From the NCBI GenBank assembly GCA_021464525.1, contig JADRCO010000711.1, positions 1 through 27,843 of the forward strand: a stretch of 27,843 nucleotides of DNA, written 5' to 3'. Below are positions 26,797-27,843 of this stretch, one piece after another. Origin of the DNA: Rhizophagus sp. LPA8_4_AMF. Taxonomy: Eukaryota; Glomeromycota; Glomeromycetes; Glomerales; Glomeraceae. The translations under genes were made by a program, and so were the position numbers. The stretch's first letter is position 1. The number at the start of each line of letters is the position of its first letter. Below the pieces are notes generated by a model. The model was given only the letters and a program-made list of their open reading frames with translations, searched no databases and was not told where the DNA came from.

Positions 26797-27843
26797 TTTT
26801 TCTTAAACAATCGTTTTTATTCAAAATATCAAAGGACAATTAGTTTTTCTTAACCATTAAGTCTCAATTTAGAAATTTTATTCATTATATAGAAAATGTT
26901 CATATAAAGTTAACCCTTTTAGATTGTTACGACTGGTAAAAACTTGTAATTATTCTAATTTCAACATTGCATGCTGCTCATCAATAATATTACTACTTTC
27001 GGTTTAATGGTGAGAATTAACTTTACAAAGAACAAAGCATTGAGAGCCCTAAATCATTTACTTAAACAAGAAATTGAATAATAATTGCTGCATGTTTGTA
27101 ATCTTTTAGGTGGGAATTTATTGTCTTACATTTCTTGCATTTTGCATTTTGCATTTTGTATTTTTTATGATTTATGGAGCGGATTAATTTTAATTTCGAA
27201 AAAGGAATATTTTATTACACGTAAAAAATTTCTTTTACGAAATTCATCCGAAGACGGATAACCTAAAAATGATTAAAAGTAATTGCATCTGTTATTCATT
27301 GTTATAATTCCTTTAAATGTACAAATGAAAAATGATTTCATTTTTATTTAAACAAATAAAGTAATTATTTGAAAGAATTTAGTACATTTTTGAAAGGATT
27401 AAAAACATCAATGACAAATAGATTCATTTTGATATATTAGATCACTTTAATTATCCGGAATGATTATTTATGGATTAAGATAAAATGTTAAAAATTTAAA
27501 ATGTTATTCGGAATAGAGTATACCCATTTATTTTTAATTTTTTAAAAATTCTTTGAATTATGAAACAAAGAGATAACAGATAAGGTCTTTAATACGAAAT
27601 TTCTAATATTAATGAAGTAATCTTTTAACCAATCAATGATCTAACTATATGTTTGGTGAATCTACATAACAGATAACAGTTGCTTTTCTATATACTTCGT
27701 TAAAATCTTTTTATAAATTCCTGCTTCAAATGTCGGTTTGAATCACATGATAGTTACGTCACATGAGAATAAATTATGATCACAATAAGGGCAGTGACAG
27801 ATATTACCTAATATCACTTTATTAGAAGGTCTTACTCCCCCCC
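26797..27843. other. Gene-free AT-rich end of the window
   Basis: The first part should contain the promoter of the glutathione peroxidase gene. A short tandem GCATTTT repeat lies at about 27137-27160. ATCCG (27246-27250) and CGGAT (27255-27259) form a tiny inverted repeat. AGATAACAG appears twice (near 27571 and 27669). No ORF of interest is seen on either strand. The window ends in a C run. Confidence 0.5.

Overview
The window looks like nuclear DNA of an early-diverging fungus. An arbuscular-mycorrhizal (Glomeromycotina, Rhizophagus-like) genome fits best. The evidence is very high A+T content, short GT-AG introns that split every housekeeping gene, long low-complexity intergenic stretches, an expanded family of WSC-domain membrane proteins, and an apparent fragment of a mitochondrial-type LAGLIDADG endonuclease. 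The genus is an inference; no rRNA or tRNA marker is visible.

Bases 1-4018 are gene-poor, with degenerate TTTGGGA/TTTGGAA repeats, T-rich low-complexity DNA and diverged repeats.

Bases 4019-19400 hold an all-forward array of intronless genes, each coding for two tandem WSC (cysteine-rich, carbohydrate-binding) domains, a short Ser/Thr/Pro stalk, one membrane segment and a small charged tail. The members fall into two types that alternate. Type A starts MANE and has intact genes at 6668, 11164 and 16287. Type B starts at 4019 (intact), 8695 (pseudogene), 13678 (pseudogene) and 18390 (one in-frame TAA, long ORF from 18591). Each A gene is joined to the next B gene by a recognisably homologous spacer of about 1-1.2 kb, so the array reads B0, then three copies of an A-spacer-B module. 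All three A copies are open and all three B copies inside the module are damaged. Pseudogene B1 carries a 186-bp MITE-like element with a clean TGT target duplication. The second spacer carries a foreign, less AT-rich insert that resembles a mitochondrial homing endonuclease. Patchwork identity between copies suggests gene conversion.

Bases 19972-26796 form a compact block of six ordinary housekeeping genes that I reconstructed exon by exon: a UPF0538 (C2orf76-like) protein (+), a GID8/TWA1 subunit of the GID/CTLH ubiquitin ligase (-), sterol 24-C-methyltransferase ERG6 (+), a COX14-like cytochrome oxidase assembly factor (+), mitochondrial ATP synthase subunit g, ATP20 (-), and a glutathione peroxidase of the yeast Gpx3 type with a mitochondrial-like leader (-). 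GID8 and ERG6 are divergently transcribed; COX14 and ATP20 converge. Three or four of the products work in mitochondria, but the genes are separate transcription units. The last kilobase holds no gene I can support.

The most interesting part is the WSC array: a duplicated receptor-like pair with one-sided decay, no visible signal peptide, an extra cysteine pair in the second WSC domain, variable stalks and cytosolic tails, and a shared C-terminal His-(Gln/Arg/Ser) ending.
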